64,000 nucleotides of DNA from Patulibacter defluvii (lineage in GTDB: Bacteria > Actinomycetota > Thermoleophilia > Solirubrobacterales > Solirubrobacteraceae): assembly GCF_034096925.1 (NCBI RefSeq), contig NZ_JAWZSQ010000003.1, positions 269,359 to 333,358 of the forward strand, read 5' to 3'. The notes beneath the pieces were generated by a model. It saw only the letters and a program-made list of their open reading frames with translations. It was not told the origin of the DNA and made no database searches. Of this stretch, positions 1-9,240 are shown piece by piece; the first letter of the stretch is position 1, and the number at the start of each line of letters is the position of its first letter. The position numbers and the translations under genes were made by a program.

Positions 1-909
1 GAGCTGACGCCGCTGACCGCCCTGCGGCTGGCCGAGCTGGCCGAGGGCCTGCTGCCCGACGGCGTGCTGCAGGTGCTCGCCGGCGACGGGCCGGTCGCCG
101 GCGCCCGGCTCGCGGCCCATCCCGACGTGCAGCTGATCGCGCTGACCGGCTCCGTCGCCACCGGCCAGGCGATCGCCGCCGCCGCGGCGCCGTCGCTCAA
201 GCGGGTCCACCTGGAGCTGGGCGGCAAGGCGCCGGTCGTGGTCCTGGCCGACGCCGATCCGGCCGCGGTCGCCCGCGGGGTCCGGCTGTCGGCCTACTGG
301 AACGCCGGTCAGGACTGCATGGCCGCGACCCGGGTGATCGTCGAGTCGGAGGCCTACGACGCGACCGTCGAGGCGCTCGCCGCCGAGGTCGAGGCGCTGT
401 CGGTCGGGCCGCCCGAGGCCGAGCCCGACATGGGGCCGCTGATCTCGCTCGCGCACCGCGGCCGCGTGGTCGAGCGGGTCGCGGCGGCGGTCGCGGACGG
501 GGCGCGGCTGATCGTCGGCGACGGGCGCCCGCGCGACCCCGGCGCGTTCCTCGACCCGGTGCTGCTGGGTGACGTCGGGCAGCGCGACCCGATCGTCCAG
601 CAGGAGCTGTTCGGTCCGGTGGTCACCGTCCAGCGGGTCGCCGACGAGCGGGAGGCGCTGCGCTGCGCCAACGACGTCCCCTACGGGCTGGCCGCCTCGG
701 TCTGGACCGCCGACGTCGGCCGGGCGATGCGCTTCGCCCGCGATCTCGGCTTCGGCGCCGTCTGGGTCAACGAGCACGCCGCGACCACGCCCGAGATGCC
801 GCACAGCGGGCGCGGGGCCTCCGGCTACGGGACCGACCTGTCGGCCGACGCGCTTCACGAGATGACCGCCGTCAAGCACGTCATGGTCGCGCATGGCGAC
901 GGCGGCTGA
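1..909 (+). CDS. Aldehyde dehydrogenase, C-terminal part (4-aminobutyraldehyde dehydrogenase-like)
   Basis: The reading frame is open from base 1, so the gene begins outside the window; 302 residues are visible of the roughly 480 usual for NAD(P)+ aldehyde dehydrogenases. The visible part holds the ELGGK motif with the general-base Glu (about residue 72 here) and the GQDC motif with the nucleophilic Cys (about residue 106). The tail EMPHSGRGASGYGTDLS followed by KHVM resembles gamma-aminobutyraldehyde dehydrogenases of putrescine breakdown. That fits the polyamine-type ABC importer and DAO-type oxidase further along the window. The exact aldehyde is an inference; the family is certain. Confidence 0.93.
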   Translation, partial: ELTPLTALRLAELAEGLLPDGVLQVLAGDGPVAGARLAAHPDVQLIALTGSVATGQAIAAAAAPSLKRVHLELGGKAPVVVLADADPAAVARGVRLSAYWNAGQDCMAATRVIVESEAYDATVEALAAEVEALSVGPPEAEPDMGPLISLAHRGRVVERVAAAVADGARLIVGDGRPRDPGAFLDPVLLGDVGQRDPIVQQELFGPVVTVQRVADEREALRCANDVPYGLAASVWTADVGRAMRFARDLGFGAVWVNEHAATTPEMPHSGRGASGYGTDLSADALHEMTAVKHVMVAHGDGG

Positions 910-915
910 CGGCGC

Positions 916-2232
916 TCAGCCGGCCGGGCTCGGGGCGAGCACGTCGACGAGCGCGTCGAGGTCGAGCTGACCGAGCCGCAGGTCGGGCGCGGGCGCCGGG
1001 CCGGGGCGGCGGATCGGGTCGACGAACCGGCGGACCTTGTCGGCGACGATCTCCGCCCAGGCCGGGTCGTCGGGCTCGCCGCGGGCCTCGAACGGCTCGA
1101 CCGCGACGGTCCGGCCGTCGCGCAGCTCCAGCGTCACGGCGGTCAGCCGGCGGGCCGGGAACTCCGCCGTCAGCGCCTCGTCGACGACCACCTCGGTGGC
1201 CGCCGCCAGCCGCAGCGCCTCGGGGTCGTCGAACGGCCCGAGCACGGCGTCGACGCTGAAGTCGCCGTGGGCGAGGGCGTGGGCGACCGGCCAGACGATG
1301 TTGTACTGCGCCTGCTCGGTGTCGGTCGGGATCGCGTGCGACAGCCCGTCGGCGGCGGCGAAGGTCCGGATCCGGACGCCGGCGACCTGCGACGAGGGCA
1401 CGCCGGCCCGCTCGCGCGCGGCGAGCGCGGCGCGGATCGCGCCCTGGGTCCAGCGGCAGCAGGGGTAGGCCTTCAGGTACGCCTCGCGCAGCCGCCAGCG
1501 CTGGCCGAGGTCGTCCCAGGCGGGATGGTCGGCGACGTGCAGGCTGGGGGCGGCGGTGAAGCCGCGGGCGGCCAGCAGCGCGGCCTCGACGCCGAGCCGG
1601 GCGCCGACGTCGCAGGCGTCCTTGGTCATCGCCGGGTGCGCACAGGAGTGCATGATCGGGGCGATCGGCGCGTGGTACTCGGCCAGCCCGAGCGCGTGGC
1701 CGGTCTGGTCGGCCGACGCGCCCAGCAGCCGGGCGGCGCCGGCCGCGACGCCGATCGCGCCCCAGGCGCCCGACGCGTGGTAGGTCGGCTCGCGCTCGTG
1801 CATCACGATCCCGGCCCGGACGGCGACCTCGTAGGCGACCACGACCGCCTCGCGCAGCTGCTGGAGCGTGGCGTCGCGGGCCTGGGCGACGGCGACGAGC
1901 GCGGGGACGACCATCGCCCCCGGGTGGCCCTTGGTCAGCCGGTGGCCGTCGTCGAGGTCGAGGACGTTGGCCAGCACCCCGTTGGCCCAGGCGGCGCCGA
2001 CGACGCTCAGGCGCCGGCCGTCCCACCACGAGACCGCGTCGCCGCCGGCGTAGGTCGCGGCGGCGTGCTCGGCGGCGATCCGCCCCGCGGGGGCCAGGCG
2101 GCCGGCGACGGAGACGGCGATCGCGTCGGCGATCAGCAGGCCGACGTGGTCGCGGGTCGCGGCCGGCAGGTCGTCCCAGCGGAGCGCGTGGGCCAGGCGC
2201 GGGACGTCGGGCGTGATCGGCGGCGCGCTCAT
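916..2232 (-). CDS. MmgE/PrpD family protein
   Basis: A 438-residue protein of the MmgE/PrpD family, which includes 2-methylcitrate dehydratase and cis-aconitate decarboxylase-like enzymes. The start is the ATG at 2232, giving MSAPPITPDVPRLAHALRW with a GAGGA stretch upstream; the frame stays open further upstream, but that stretch runs through the operator-like intergenic region. Family features include the DLDDGHRLTKGHPG segment and the PAMTKD segment with conserved His and Lys. It lies tail to tail with the aldehyde dehydrogenase (6 bp apart) and head to head with the methyltransferase operon. The substrate is not predictable; members act as dehydratases, decarboxylases or isomerases on carboxylic acids. 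Confidence 0.88.
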   Translation of the reverse strand: MSAPPITPDVPRLAHALRWDDLPAATRDHVGLLIADAIAVSVAGRLAPAGRIAAEHAAATYAGGDAVSWWDGRRLSVVGAAWANGVLANVLDLDDGHRLTKGHPGAMVVPALVAVAQARDATLQQLREAVVVAYEVAVRAGIVMHEREPTYHASGAWGAIGVAAGAARLLGASADQTGHALGLAEYHAPIAPIMHSCAHPAMTKDACDVGARLGVEAALLAARGFTAAPSLHVADHPAWDDLGQRWRLREAYLKAYPCCRWTQGAIRAALAARERAGVPSSQVAGVRIRTFAAADGLSHAIPTDTEQAQYNIVWPVAHALAHGDFSVDAVLGPFDDPEALRLAAATEVVVDEALTAEFPARRLTAVTLELRDGRTVAVEPFEARGEPDDPAWAEIVADKVRRFVDPIRRPGPAPAPDLRLGQLDLDALVDVLAPSPAG

Positions 2233-2275
2233 GCCGGCGTCCTCGGGCTCGACGTGGGCGTGCCGGCCCGGTTGA

Positions 2276-2355
2276 ATGCCAACATGGGTTGCCAATTTAC
2301 CATCATTGTTCCCACAGGCGGCTCCGATTGCCGTATAACCACCACGAGTTGGCAA
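2276..2355. promoter_or_regulatory. Candidate operator region with repeated TGCCAA/TTGGCA words
   Basis: The gap between the divergent MmgE/PrpD gene and the methyltransferase operon is much richer in A and T than its surroundings. It holds ATGCCAAC (2276-2283), TTGCCAA (2289-2295) and TTGGCAA (2349-2355), the last in inverted orientation. TATAAC at 2334-2339 is a possible -10 box for the rightward operon, placing the last word just past the start of transcription. The same words recur at 12944 and 18524, so a shared repressor is likely. No regulator gene is obviously paired with them. Confidence 0.5.
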
Positions 2356-2398
2356 TAAGGCCGACGCTCATGACCACGGTGCTCCCGGAGACACGCTG

Positions 2399-3448
2399 AT
2401 GACGACCCCATCCAATGGCCCCGGCCTGCTCGCTCGACTTGCCGAAGGCCCGGTGATCTGCGCCGAGGGCTACCTGTTCGAGCTCGAGCGGCGGGGCTAC
2501 CTCCAGGCCGGGGCGTACGTCCCCGAGGTCGTGCTCGAACGCCCCGACCTGGTCGAGCAGCTGCACCGCGAGTTCGTCGACGCCGGCTCCGACGTGGTCG
2601 AGGCCTTCACCTACTACGGGCACCGCGAGAAGCTGCGGATCATCGGCAAGGAGCACCTGCTCGAGCAGATGAACCGCGACGCGCTGGCGATCGCCACCCG
2701 CGTCGCCCGCGAGACCGGCACGCTGCTGGCCGGGAACATCTGCAACACGAACATCTTCGAGCCGACCGACGAGGCGCGGGCGAAGGTCCGGGCGATGTTC
2801 GAGGAGCAGGTCGGCTGGGCCGTCGAGGCCGGGGCCGACTTCATCATCGGCGAGACGATCTCGTGGGGCGAGGAGGCGCTGATCGCGCTCGACGTGATCA
2901 AGGCGTCGGGCCTGCCGTCGGTCGTCACGCTGTCGATCCACCGCGCCCCCGAGGTCCGCGAGGGCTGGAGCCCGGCCGAGACCTGCAAGCGGCTCGCGGA
3001 CGCCGGCGCCGATGTCGTCGGCCTCAACTGCATCCGCGGCCCGCAGACGATGCTGCCGCTGCTGCGCGAGATCCGCGACGCCGTCGACGTCCACGTCGCC
3101 GCGCTCCCCGTGCCCTACCGCACGACCAACGCGGAGCCGAGCTTCCAGTCGCTGCGCGATCCGCACTGCGACTGCATCCCGGGCGGGATCCCGTTCCCGA
3201 CCGCGCTCGACCCCTTCACCTGCAACCGCTACGAGATCGCCGAGTTCACCGCGGCCGCGCGCGAGATCGGCGTCGACTACCTCGGCGTCTGCTGCGGCGC
3301 CGGACCGCACCACATCCGCAGCATGGCGGAGGCCCTCGGCCGCACCCCGCCGTCCAGCCGCTTCAGCCCCGACATGTCCAAGCACTGGTCGCTGGGCACC
3401 GACACGGCGCTGAAGTCGCACAACCAGGCCTACGCGTCCGAGCTGTGA
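2399..3448 (+). CDS. Homocysteine S-methyltransferase family protein
   Basis: A 349-residue TIM-barrel zinc methyltransferase of the homocysteine S-methyltransferase/BHMT family, which moves a methyl group from a sulfonium or quaternary-ammonium donor to a thiol. The three zinc-ligand cysteines are present: Cys211 in GLNCIRGP, and Cys298-Cys299 in GVCCGAGPHHI. The start is ATG 2399 with GGAG eight bases upstream. It opens a tight rightward operon. Placed among amine and amino-acid catabolic genes, it could demethylate a betaine-like substrate rather than serve methionine synthesis; that is inference. Confidence 0.87.
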   Translation: MTTPSNGPGLLARLAEGPVICAEGYLFELERRGYLQAGAYVPEVVLERPDLVEQLHREFVDAGSDVVEAFTYYGHREKLRIIGKEHLLEQMNRDALAIATRVARETGTLLAGNICNTNIFEPTDEARAKVRAMFEEQVGWAVEAGADFIIGETISWGEEALIALDVIKASGLPSVVTLSIHRAPEVREGWSPAETCKRLADAGADVVGLNCIRGPQTMLPLLREIRDAVDVHVAALPVPYRTTNAEPSFQSLRDPHCDCIPGGIPFPTALDPFTCNRYEIAEFTAAAREIGVDYLGVCCGAGPHHIRSMAEALGRTPPSSRFSPDMSKHWSLGTDTALKSHNQAYASEL

Positions 3449-3464
3449 GCGCCGCCGCCATCCG

Positions 3465-5096
3465 ATGACGACGACCACCAGCACCACCGGCGCCGACGTC
3501 GTCGCCGACGTCCTGCGGCAGCTCGGCGTCCGGCACGCGTTCGGCCTGCCGGGCATCCACATGCTGTCGCTGTGGCAGGCGCTGCGCGACAGCGACCTGG
3601 CGGCGGTGCCGCTGCGGACCGAGCTCGACGCCGCCTACGCGGCCGACGGTGCGGCCCGGATCGCCGGCGAGCCCGTGGCGCTGCTGCTCTCCAGCGGGCC
3701 GGGGGCGCTCAACGCGCTCGCCGGCCTGATGGAGGCCGCGGCCACCCACTCGCCGGTGATCGCGATCGTCGGGCAGGTCGACCGCCCGTTCATCGGCGCC
3801 GAGCGCGGCGTGCTGCACGAGCTGCGGGAGCAGATCGCGTCGTTCCGGCCGATCGTCAAGCAGGCCTGGAGCGTCGGCGAGCCCGAGGACCTGGGGCCGA
3901 TGGTCCACGCCGCCTGGCAGGCGGCCCGCACCGCGCCCGGCGGCCCGGTCTTCGTCGAGGTTCCGGCCGACGTGCTCGCCGGGGCCGCCGCGCCGTGGAC
4001 GGCACCGGCGCCGCGCCCGCCCGAGCAGCTGGTGCCGCCGGCCGCGCAGCTGGAGGCCGCCGCGGCCGCCCTGGCCGCGGCCGAGCGGCCGCTGCTGTGG
4101 GCCGGGACCGGCGTCGTCCGCGGCCAGGCGACCGCCGCGCTGCGGGAGCTGGCCGAGCGGCTCGACGCCCCGGTCGTGGCGACCCCGTCGGCCCGCGACG
4201 TGCTGCCGCACGACCATCCGCTCGCGACCGGCGGTGCCGCGCACGAGGCGGCGACGCTGGCGCTGCTGGCCGACGCCGACGTCGTGGTCGCGGCCGGCAC
4301 CCGGCTCGGCGCCGACGCCACCGGCGACTTCGGCCTCGAGCTGTCGGGGACGCTGATCCAGATCGACGTCGACGGCGCCCGGATCGGGCGCGCCTTCGCC
4401 GGCGCGCTGCCGGTCGTCGGCGACGTCGCGGTCGCGCTGCCGCAGCTGGCGGCGCGGCTTCCCGCGCGGCCGGCCGGGGCGGGAGCGGCGCGGGCCCGCG
4501 GCGTCCGCGACGCGGTCGCGGCGCGGGTCGCCGCCGAGGAGTCCGGTCCCGAGCCGGCGCTCGTGGCGGCGCTGCGCGCGGCGCTGCCGGACGACGCCGT
4601 CGACGCCTGGGACTCGACGATCCTCGGCTACTGGGGGGCGGGCTACTTCCCGGCCCGGACGCCGGGGCGGTTCCTCTACCCGTCGGGCTCGGGGACGATC
4701 GGCTTCGCGTTCCCCGCCGCGCTCGGCGCCGCCGCCGTGCGACCGGACCTGCCGGTGCTGGCGGTCAGCGGCGACGGCGGCTTCCAGTACGGCATCGCCG
4801 AGCTGGCCGCCGCCCGCCAGCACGGCCTGGCGGTCAAGCTGGTGCTGGTCGACGACGGCGGCTACGGGATCCTGCGCGAGTACCAGCAGGCCCGCTTCGG
4901 CGTGCTGACCGCGACCGACATGGACGAGCCGGACTTCGTCGCCGTCGCCCAGGCGTTCCGGGTCCCGGCCCGCCGGGCCAGCGTCGCGACCTTCGCCGAC
5001 GACGCCCGCTGGCTGATGGCCCAGGAAGGTCCGGCCGTGATCGTGCTCGAAGAGACGCTGAGCTGCTACGTCTTCGACGAGGGGGGAGACCAGTGA
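3465..5096 (+). CDS. Thiamine diphosphate-dependent enzyme, acetolactate synthase-like
   Basis: A 543-residue protein with the three-domain layout of acetolactate synthase large subunits and benzoylformate decarboxylases: PYR domain with the cofactor-activating Glu in RTELDAAYAAD (about residue 52), a central domain, and the PP domain with GDGGFQYGIAEL. The metal-binding motif normally ends in Asn; here the matching position reads VDDGGYG, with Asp. No FAD-type or regulatory-subunit gene is adjacent, so a 2-keto acid decarboxylase or lyase in the catabolic pathway is more likely than branched-chain amino acid synthesis. It starts 16 bp after the methyltransferase stop and shares 4 bp with the next gene. 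Confidence 0.85.
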   Translation: MTTTTSTTGADVVADVLRQLGVRHAFGLPGIHMLSLWQALRDSDLAAVPLRTELDAAYAADGAARIAGEPVALLLSSGPGALNALAGLMEAAATHSPVIAIVGQVDRPFIGAERGVLHELREQIASFRPIVKQAWSVGEPEDLGPMVHAAWQAARTAPGGPVFVEVPADVLAGAAAPWTAPAPRPPEQLVPPAAQLEAAAAALAAAERPLLWAGTGVVRGQATAALRELAERLDAPVVATPSARDVLPHDHPLATGGAAHEAATLALLADADVVVAAGTRLGADATGDFGLELSGTLIQIDVDGARIGRAFAGALPVVGDVAVALPQLAARLPARPAGAGAARARGVRDAVAARVAAEESGPEPALVAALRAALPDDAVDAWDSTILGYWGAGYFPARTPGRFLYPSGSGTIGFAFPAALGAAAVRPDLPVLAVSGDGGFQYGIAELAAARQHGLAVKLVLVDDGGYGILREYQQARFGVLTATDMDEPDFVAVAQAFRVPARRASVATFADDARWLMAQEGPAVIVLEETLSCYVFDEGGDQ

Positions 5097-6805
5097 CCAT
5101 CGGGCAGATCGTGCACAGCCGGCGACAGGTCGGTTCGAAGCGGGGCGTCGTCGCCGCTGGCCACGAGGCCGAGGCGGCCGCCGGCGTGCGGATCCTCGAG
5201 CAGGGCGGCAACGCCGTCGACGCGGCGGTGGCCGCGGCGTTCGTGGCCTTCGTGGTCGAGCCCAACAACTGCAGCGTCGGCGGCTACGGCCACCTGGCGT
5301 CGTACCTGCCCGAGCACGGCGGCTTCGTCACCGTCGACCACGGCCCGCGGGTCCCGCTGGCCGGCACGCCCGACATGTTCCGGACGATCGAGGACCCGGA
5401 CGCGGGCCCCTACGACTGGCCCGACGTCGTCGACGACGCCAACGATGTCGGCGGGCTCTCGGTCGCCACCCCCGGGGCGGTGCCGGGGCTGTGGGCGATC
5501 CACCAGCGGGCCGGCCGGCTGCCGTGGCGGGACCTGCTGCAGCCGGCGATCGAGGAGGCCCGCGCCGGCGTCCGGATCGACTACGGGCTGCTGATCGAGA
5601 TCGTCGCCCGGATGGCGCTGATCCGCCGCTACCCGGCCGCGGCCGGGTGGCTGCTGCGCGACGGCGACCCGCCGGCGTTCTACGGCCAGCACGGTCCCGG
5701 CGACCGGCTCGACGGCCAGCTGCTCGCGCGGACGCTGGAGCGGATCGCCGACGAGGGTCCCGACGCCCTCCACCGCGGCGAGATCGCCGAGCGGATCGCC
5801 GCGGCGGTCCAGGCCGACGGCGGGATTTTGACCGTCGAGGACCTGGCCGCGTACGAGCCGAAGGTGTTCGTCGAGACGCCGGTCGCGTACCGCGGGATGG
5901 AAGTCGTCACGGCCAACGACCAGGTCGGGGCCGAGGCGCTCAACATCCTCGCGCGGTTCCCGCTCGGCGACTACGAGCCCGGCGGCTTCGAGCACCACCA
6001 CCTGCTGGCCGAGGCGGTCGGGCACGCCTTCGTCGACAACCAGACCCACTACGGCGACCCCGACCACACCGAGAGCCCGGTCGCCGGCCTGGCCTCGGCG
6101 GCGTTCGCGGCCGAGCGGGCGCGCCGGATCAGCCTCGACCGGGTCGCCCCGCGGCCGATCGCCGCGGCCGACCCATGGCCCTACGACGAGGGCGCCGCCC
6201 CGGTCGCGACGCCGTTGCCGTCGGTCGGCGGGACCCGTGGCACCACCCAGATCGTCACCGCCGACGGCGACGGCAACGTCGTCGCCCTGATCACCACGAT
6301 CGGCGGCGACTACGGCTCGTTGATCGTGGTGCCGGAGACCGGGATCCTGCTCAACAACTCGATGATGAACTGGGATCCGCGGCCGGGCCGGTCGAACTCG
6401 ATCGCCCCCGGCAAGATGCCGTTCTTCGCCGTCCCCGCGATCGTCGCGGCCCGCGACGGCAAGGCGGTCTTCGCCGCGGCCGGCGCCGGTGGCTACCGGA
6501 TCCTGGCGTCGGTGATGCACACCACCGTCGGCGTGCTCGACCACGGCCTGCCGGTGCAGGAGGCGGTCGACCTGCCGCGCAGCCACGGCCAGGGCGAGGA
6601 GACCTACGTCGACGCGCTGGTCCCGGCCGCGGTGCGGGAGCGGCTGCGGGCCGCCGGCCACGAGCTGGTGATCGAGGAGACGACCCCGGCGTGGGCGTCG
6701 TTCGGGCGGGTCGGGGCGGTCACCGTCGATCCCGAGAGCGGCGAGCTGGCGGCCGCCGCCGGTCCCTTCTGGAGCACGGCCAGCGGAGCCGCGAGCGACG
6801 CGTGA
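5093..6805 (+). CDS. Gamma-glutamyltransferase family protein
   Basis: A 570-residue Ntn hydrolase of the gamma-glutamyltranspeptidase family. The N-terminal part has the family signature GVVAAGHEAEAAAG and QGGNAVDAAVA. The likely autoprocessing site and nucleophile is the first Thr of TTQIVTADGDGNVVA, followed by GGDYGS and the NNSMMNW loop. The GTG start at 5093 overlaps the previous stop (GTGA) behind a GGGGGGAG ribosome-binding site. No signal peptide is visible, so it is probably cytoplasmic, unlike classical periplasmic enzymes. It may hydrolyse a gamma-glutamyl or acyl amide intermediate; a gamma-glutamyl polyamine would suit the neighbouring importer, but this is inference. Confidence 0.88.
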   Translation: MTIGQIVHSRRQVGSKRGVVAAGHEAEAAAGVRILEQGGNAVDAAVAAAFVAFVVEPNNCSVGGYGHLASYLPEHGGFVTVDHGPRVPLAGTPDMFRTIEDPDAGPYDWPDVVDDANDVGGLSVATPGAVPGLWAIHQRAGRLPWRDLLQPAIEEARAGVRIDYGLLIEIVARMALIRRYPAAAGWLLRDGDPPAFYGQHGPGDRLDGQLLARTLERIADEGPDALHRGEIAERIAAAVQADGGILTVEDLAAYEPKVFVETPVAYRGMEVVTANDQVGAEALNILARFPLGDYEPGGFEHHHLLAEAVGHAFVDNQTHYGDPDHTESPVAGLASAAFAAERARRISLDRVAPRPIAAADPWPYDEGAAPVATPLPSVGGTRGTTQIVTADGDGNVVALITTIGGDYGSLIVVPETGILLNNSMMNWDPRPGRSNSIAPGKMPFFAVPAIVAARDGKAVFAAAGAGGYRILASVMHTTVGVLDHGLPVQEAVDLPRSHGQGEETYVDALVPAAVRERLRAAGHELVIEETTPAWASFGRVGAVTVDPESGELAAAAGPFWSTASGAASDA

Positions 6806-8820
6806 CCTCCCCGGGCCCGCACGCCGTCCGGACGATCGAGCACGTCCGGATCCCGCTCCGCGACGGGATCGCGCTGGCGGCGCGGGTGTGGATGCCCGAC
6901 GACCCGGCGGCGCTGCCGGTGCCGGCGGTGCTCGAGGCGCAGCCCTACCGCAAGGGCGACGTGATGGCGCTCGACGACTCGCGGCGCCACCCGTACGTCG
7001 CGGCCCACGGCTACGCGTGCCTGCGCGTCGACCTGCGCGGCGCGGGCGACTCGGAGGGCCTGCCGCTGGACGAGTACCACCGGCAGGAGCAGGAGGACCT
7101 GCTCGACGTGATCGCCTGGATCGCGGACCAGCCGTGGTGCACGGGCGCGGTCGGCATGACCGGGATCTCGTGGAGCGGCTTCAACAGCCTCCAGCTGGCG
7201 GCCCGCCGGCCGCCGGCGCTGAAGGCGATCGTCACCGCCTGCTCGACCGACGACCGCTACGACAACGACGTCCACTACCTCGGGGGCTCGCCGCTGGGGT
7301 ACTACCTGCTGCCGTGGTCGACGGCGATGCTCGCGTTCGCCTGCCGCCCGCCCGATCCGGCGACGGTGGGGGAGGGCTGGCGCCAGCAGTGGCTGGCGCG
7401 GATGGAGAGCGCCCCGCACCTGATCGAGACCTGGCTCGGGCACCAGCGGCGCGACGACTACTGGGCCGGCGGGTCGGTCTGCGAGGACTACGGCGCGCTC
7501 GACTGCCCGGTGCTGGCCGTCGGCGGCTGGGCGGACGCCTACACCGACGCGATCCTGCGTCTGCTGGAGCACTTGGAGGCGCCGGCCTGGGGGCTGATCG
7601 GCCCGTGGGGGCATACCTGGCCGCAGGACGGGGTCCCCGGCCCGGCGGTCGGGTTCCTCCAGGAGTGCGTGCGCTGGTGGGACCGCTGGCTGAAGGGCGA
7701 GCGCAACGGGGTCGACGAGCAGTCGCGGCTGCGGGCCTGGATGCCGCGCCCCGGGACCCGCCCCGAGCAGGACCGGCAGGAGGGCCGCTGGCTGGCGCTC
7801 GACGGCTGGCCGGCGACCGGCGTCCGCCCGCGCTCGTGGCCGCTGGCCGGCGACGGGCAGCTGCGGGACCCGGACGCGGCCGCCGGTCCGCCGCCGCAGC
7901 CGCGGTCGCTCTGCAGCCCGCAGACCGTCGGGGTCGACGCCGGGGCCTGGTGCGGCTACGGCCTGCCGGGCGACGCGGCCGGCGACCAGCGCCGCGACGA
8001 TGCCCGTTCGCTCTGCTGGGACTCGGCCCCGCTGGAGCGGCCGGTCGAGATGGTCGGGCCGGTCGGCGTCCGGCTGCGGGTCGCGGTCGACCGTCCGGTC
8101 GCGTTCCTGGCGGTGCGGCTGGTCGACGTGGCGCCGGACGGGCGCGCGTCGCTGGTCGCGCGCGGGATCCTCAACCTCTGCCACCGCGACGGCCACGACG
8201 CGCCGCAGCGGCTGGAGCCCGGGAGCCCGGTCGAGGTGACGGTGCCGCTGAAGGCGGTCGCCCACGCCTTCGGGCCCGGGCACCGGCTGCGGGTCGCGGT
8301 CTCCACCAGCTTCTGGCCCTGGATCTGGCCGGTCCCCGAGCCGGTCACGGCGACCGTCCTCGCGGGCGCGCTGGAGCTGCCGACCTGGACCCGCCCGGCG
8401 AGCGAGGACCCGCCGGTGACCTTCGCGCCACCGGAGAGCGCGCCGCCGCTGGCCGTCGAGCTGCTGCGCCCGCCGTCGCCGCACGTGCGGGTGGTCGAGG
8501 ACCAGATCAGCGGCGTGACGTGCTACGAGATGGCGCGCGACTTCGTCGGCGTCAAGCGCTTCGGCAACGGCCTCCGCTACGAGGACGCCGACCCGGTGCG
8601 GCTGATCATCGGCCGCGACGACCCGACGAGCGCGGTGGTCGAGGCCGACCGCAGCGTCCGCCTGAGCCGCGGCGACTGGGAGGTGCGGATCGAGGTCCGC
8701 TCCCGGATGACCGCCGACGCCGACCACTTCCACGCCACCAGCACGGTCACGGCCTACGAGGCCGGCGACCAGGTGTTCACCACGACCCACGACTGCCGGG
8801 TCCCGCGGGACCACTGCTGA
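6802..8820 (+). CDS. CocE/NonD family hydrolase
   Basis: A 672-residue alpha/beta hydrolase of the CocE/NonD (X-Pro dipeptidyl-peptidase S15) family. The N-terminal half is the hydrolase domain with the nucleophile elbow GISWSGF and a family LRGAGDSEG loop; the C-terminal part, after about residue 370, is the jelly-roll domain typical of cocaine esterase and glutaryl-7-ACA acylase. The GTG start at 6802 overlaps the upstream stop by 4 bp, so translation is probably coupled. Members cleave esters or acyl amides. Lying directly after the gamma-glutamyltransferase-like gene, it may remove an acyl group from the same substrate. Confidence 0.87.
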   Translation: MTSPGPHAVRTIEHVRIPLRDGIALAARVWMPDDPAALPVPAVLEAQPYRKGDVMALDDSRRHPYVAAHGYACLRVDLRGAGDSEGLPLDEYHRQEQEDLLDVIAWIADQPWCTGAVGMTGISWSGFNSLQLAARRPPALKAIVTACSTDDRYDNDVHYLGGSPLGYYLLPWSTAMLAFACRPPDPATVGEGWRQQWLARMESAPHLIETWLGHQRRDDYWAGGSVCEDYGALDCPVLAVGGWADAYTDAILRLLEHLEAPAWGLIGPWGHTWPQDGVPGPAVGFLQECVRWWDRWLKGERNGVDEQSRLRAWMPRPGTRPEQDRQEGRWLALDGWPATGVRPRSWPLAGDGQLRDPDAAAGPPPQPRSLCSPQTVGVDAGAWCGYGLPGDAAGDQRRDDARSLCWDSAPLERPVEMVGPVGVRLRVAVDRPVAFLAVRLVDVAPDGRASLVARGILNLCHRDGHDAPQRLEPGSPVEVTVPLKAVAHAFGPGHRLRVAVSTSFWPWIWPVPEPVTATVLAGALELPTWTRPASEDPPVTFAPPESAPPLAVELLRPPSPHVRVVEDQISGVTCYEMARDFVGVKRFGNGLRYEDADPVRLIIGRDDPTSAVVEADRSVRLSRGDWEVRIEVRSRMTADADHFHATSTVTAYEAGDQVFTTTHDCRVPRDHC

Positions 8821-8836
8821 CCCCCGAGAGAGAACG

Positions 8837-9235
8837 ATGAAGCTCAAGCGGATCGACAACATCGACGTGCTCTGCCTGGACCTCGAGCCGATGGTCGCGT
8901 TCTACCGCGACGTCCTCGGCCTGGAGTTCCGGCTGCCCTACGACCGTTCCGAGGGCTGGGCCGGGTTCAGCGCGGGCAACCTCGACATCTACCTGATCGA
9001 GAGCTCCGACGGCACCCATCCCGGGCCGCGCAGCGCCGCCAACGAGGGCGCCCCGGCGGGCTTCGACAGCTTCGCCTTCGAGGTCGACGACCTCGACGAG
9101 GCGATCGCCCACTTCGACCGGCTCGGCGTCCGCTGGGCGGGCGACGTGGTCGAGTCCGAGTGGTACGCCTACCGCGGGATGCACGACCCGGAGGGGAACC
9201 TCGTGTACGTCACCGTGCCGAAGCTCGACCGGTAG
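8837..9235 (+). CDS. VOC (glyoxalase/bleomycin-resistance) family protein
   Basis: A 132-residue single-domain vicinal-oxygen-chelate protein. It begins with the first beta-strand MKLKRIDNIDVLCLDLEPMVAFYRD and ends with a strand carrying DPEGNLVYV, where the Glu is a usual metal ligand. The spacing of strands fits the paired beta-alpha-beta-beta-beta fold. ATG 8837 follows the CocE stop by 16 bp behind a GAGAGA stretch. VOC proteins include glyoxalases, epimerases, ring-cleaving dioxygenases and binding proteins; the reaction cannot be assigned. Confidence 0.83.
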   Translation: MKLKRIDNIDVLCLDLEPMVAFYRDVLGLEFRLPYDRSEGWAGFSAGNLDIYLIESSDGTHPGPRSAANEGAPAGFDSFAFEVDDLDEAIAHFDRLGVRWAGDVVESEWYAYRGMHDPEGNLVYVTVPKLDR

Positions 9236-9240
9236 CCGCC

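Noticed and set aside
3572..5092. N-terminal extension of the gamma-glutamyltransferase-like gene
   Set aside because: Arg/Ala-rich shadow of the upstream ThDP gene; the real start is GTG 5093 with a strong ribosome-binding site.
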